A DNA stretch of 5,422 bases from Candidatus Kapaibacterium sp. (GTDB lineage: Bacteria > Bacteroidota > Ignavibacteria > Kapaibacteriales > UBA2268). Of this stretch, positions 4,524 to 5,422 are shown in pieces (the stretch's first letter is position 1; each line of letters begins with the position of its first letter). The position numbers were made by a program, and so were the translations under genes. The DNA lies in NCBI GenBank assembly GCA_938038165.1, contig CALHRB010000024.1:1-5422 (forward strand). The letters run 5' to 3'. The notes under the pieces are model-generated. The model was not told where the DNA came from and did no database searches. It saw nothing but the letters and a program-made list of their open reading frames with translations.

Positions 4524-5422
4524 TTATATATTACCCGCTAATAATGACAGGAGAGCCATTCTTATATAAACACCGTGAGAAACCTGAGTCTGTATCAATA
4601 CATTAGGATAATTACTGACTGTGTATTCTAATTCAATGCCGTAATTTACCGGTCCAGGGTGCAAGAGAACCAGTTCAGGTTTTTTGGAATAAAGCTCATA
4701 AGTAACGCCAAAATAATGCGAGAATTCCCTTATACTTGGTATTAGACCCGATTCCATCCTCTCATTTTGTAATCTAAGAACGATCAGGACATTCGACCAG
4801 TTAATAACATCATTGATATCATTAAATATTATAGTATTCCAACTTTCAATTTTTGGTGGAAGCAAAGTACCCGGAGAAAACAAACCTAAATTTGCTCCTA
4901 ATGTATTCAACAATACAATGTTTGATCTTGCCACCCTTGAATGCAAAATATCTCCGACAATTGAGACATTAAGACCTTTGATATCCCCAAAATATCTATG
5001 TAATGTAAATGCGTCTAATAGTGCTTGAGTGGGGTGTTCGTGTTTACCGTCTCCTGCATTAATTACAACGCCTGTAGTATTTTGTTGCAAGAAGTTCGGA
5101 ACACCAGAACAACTATGCCTGACAACAAACATATGAACCCCCATCGCTTCTATAGTCTTCAAAGTGTCAAGGAGAGATTCTCCTTTTGTTAAACTGCTTG
5201 TTGAAGAGGAAAAAGAGAATACGTCTGCTGATAATCTTTTGGCTGCTAATTCGAATGATAGTCTTGTTCTTGTAGAAGGTTCAAAGAAAGCTAAAGCAAC
5301 AGTAATGCCTCGTAAATCATCGATTTTTTTTGTGTCGTTTTCGAATTTTTCCATATAAAGACGAGCCTTATTAAATATCAGGTTAATATCCTCAATATTC
5401 AAATCACCAGCTTGAAGTAGAA
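4524..5422 (-). CDS. pyrB: Aspartate carbamoyltransferase catalytic subunit (5'-truncated by window edge)
   Basis: Catalyses carbamoyl phosphate + L-aspartate to N-carbamoyl-aspartate, the committed step of cytoplasmic de novo pyrimidine synthesis. The frame stays open to the window edge: upstream of the TTG at 5402 it reads LLQAGDL, which matches the usual N-terminal segment of PyrB, so that TTG is an internal leucine and the true start lies beyond 5422. About 298 codons are visible, and only some ten residues should be missing from a family length near 310. Visible motifs, counting from the TTG codon: FFEPSTRTRLSFE (39-51, carbamoyl-phosphate loop), the lysine of LTKGES (71-76), HEHPTQALLDAF (121-132), GDILHSRVARSN (150-161), LRLQNERM (209-216, with the Arg and Gln expected to bind aspartate) and HPGPVNYG (248-255). 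The last has Tyr where the common form I know has Arg. The core is intact. prmC follows after 4 nt, so the two are probably co-transcribed. Upstream regulation cannot be seen. Confidence 0.96.
   Translation of the reverse strand, partial: LLQAGDLNIEDINLIFNKARLYMEKFENDTKKIDDLRGITVALAFFEPSTRTRLSFELAAKRLSADVFSFSSSTSSLTKGESLLDTLKTIEAMGVHMFVVRHSCSGVPNFLQQNTTGVVINAGDGKHEHPTQALLDAFTLHRYFGDIKGLNVSIVGDILHSRVARSNIVLLNTLGANLGLFSPGTLLPPKIESWNTIIFNDINDVINWSNVLIVLRLQNERMESGLIPSIREFSHYFGVTYELYSKKPELVLLHPGPVNYGIELEYTVSNYPNVLIQTQVSHGVYIRMALLSLLAGNI

Noticed and set aside
5400..5402. TTG as the start codon of pyrB
   Set aside because: The frame continues upstream with residues that match the normal PyrB N-terminus, so the gene is simply cut by the window edge.
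1..5422. CRISPR array, tRNA, rRNA, transposon or phage attachment site
   Set aside because: Reading both strands showed no regularly spaced repeats, cloverleaf-like segments, transposase motifs or flanking direct repeats.

Overview
All eight protein-coding genes in this window lie on the minus strand, so transcription runs from high to low coordinates. In that order they are: pyrB (5' end outside the window), prmC, a single-domain STAS protein, an ExbB/TolQ/MotA-family channel protein, two ExbD/TolR-family proteins, a TonB-family energy transducer, and a 74-residue two-pass membrane protein. No tRNA, rRNA, CRISPR array, insertion sequence or origin was seen. All longer plus-strand frames are antisense shadows of these genes.

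Organism (inference): the DNA is AT-rich, and intergenic spacers are almost entirely A/T. The cell must be Gram-negative, because it carries TonB machinery. An ExbB with an extra N-terminal membrane helix, paired ExbDs, and a TonB with a cytoplasmic 'YGAVELKKYI' segment before its helix recall the Bacteroidota/Chlorobi/Ignavibacteria assemblage. Four of the operon's internal genes have clear Shine-Dalgarno sequences, which fits Ignavibacteria/Chlorobi relatives better than classical Bacteroidetes, where such sites are scarce. I would guess an Ignavibacteria-like genome; this comes from pattern memory, not a search.

Layout. Bases 5422-3650 hold two housekeeping genes four bases apart: pyrB (aspartate carbamoyltransferase, second step of de novo pyrimidine synthesis) and prmC (release-factor glutamine methyltransferase, starting with TTG). 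Bases 3649-3517 are an AT-rich spacer with a plausible sigma70-type promoter. Bases 3516-349 form what looks like one operon, STAS-exbB-exbD1-exbD2-tonB. Gaps are 18, 12 and 106 nt, then a one-base TAATG overlap. Bases 348-243 hold a hairpin and a promoter-like site, followed by the small membrane protein gene (242-18). The last 17 bases hold nothing I can call.

How the genes work together: ExbB and ExbD proteins form the inner-membrane channel complex that converts proton-motive force into movement. TonB carries that energy across the periplasm to outer-membrane receptors. The STAS protein, first in the operon, resembles anti-sigma-factor antagonists and may be a regulatory partner; that link is inference from gene order. 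pyrB/prmC have no evident functional tie to the Ton operon.

The window is mostly recognisable conserved machinery. The points most worth a second look are the STAS gene leading the Ton operon, the two ExbDs with nearly identical channel helices but different periplasmic domains, and the unidentified small membrane protein after tonB.
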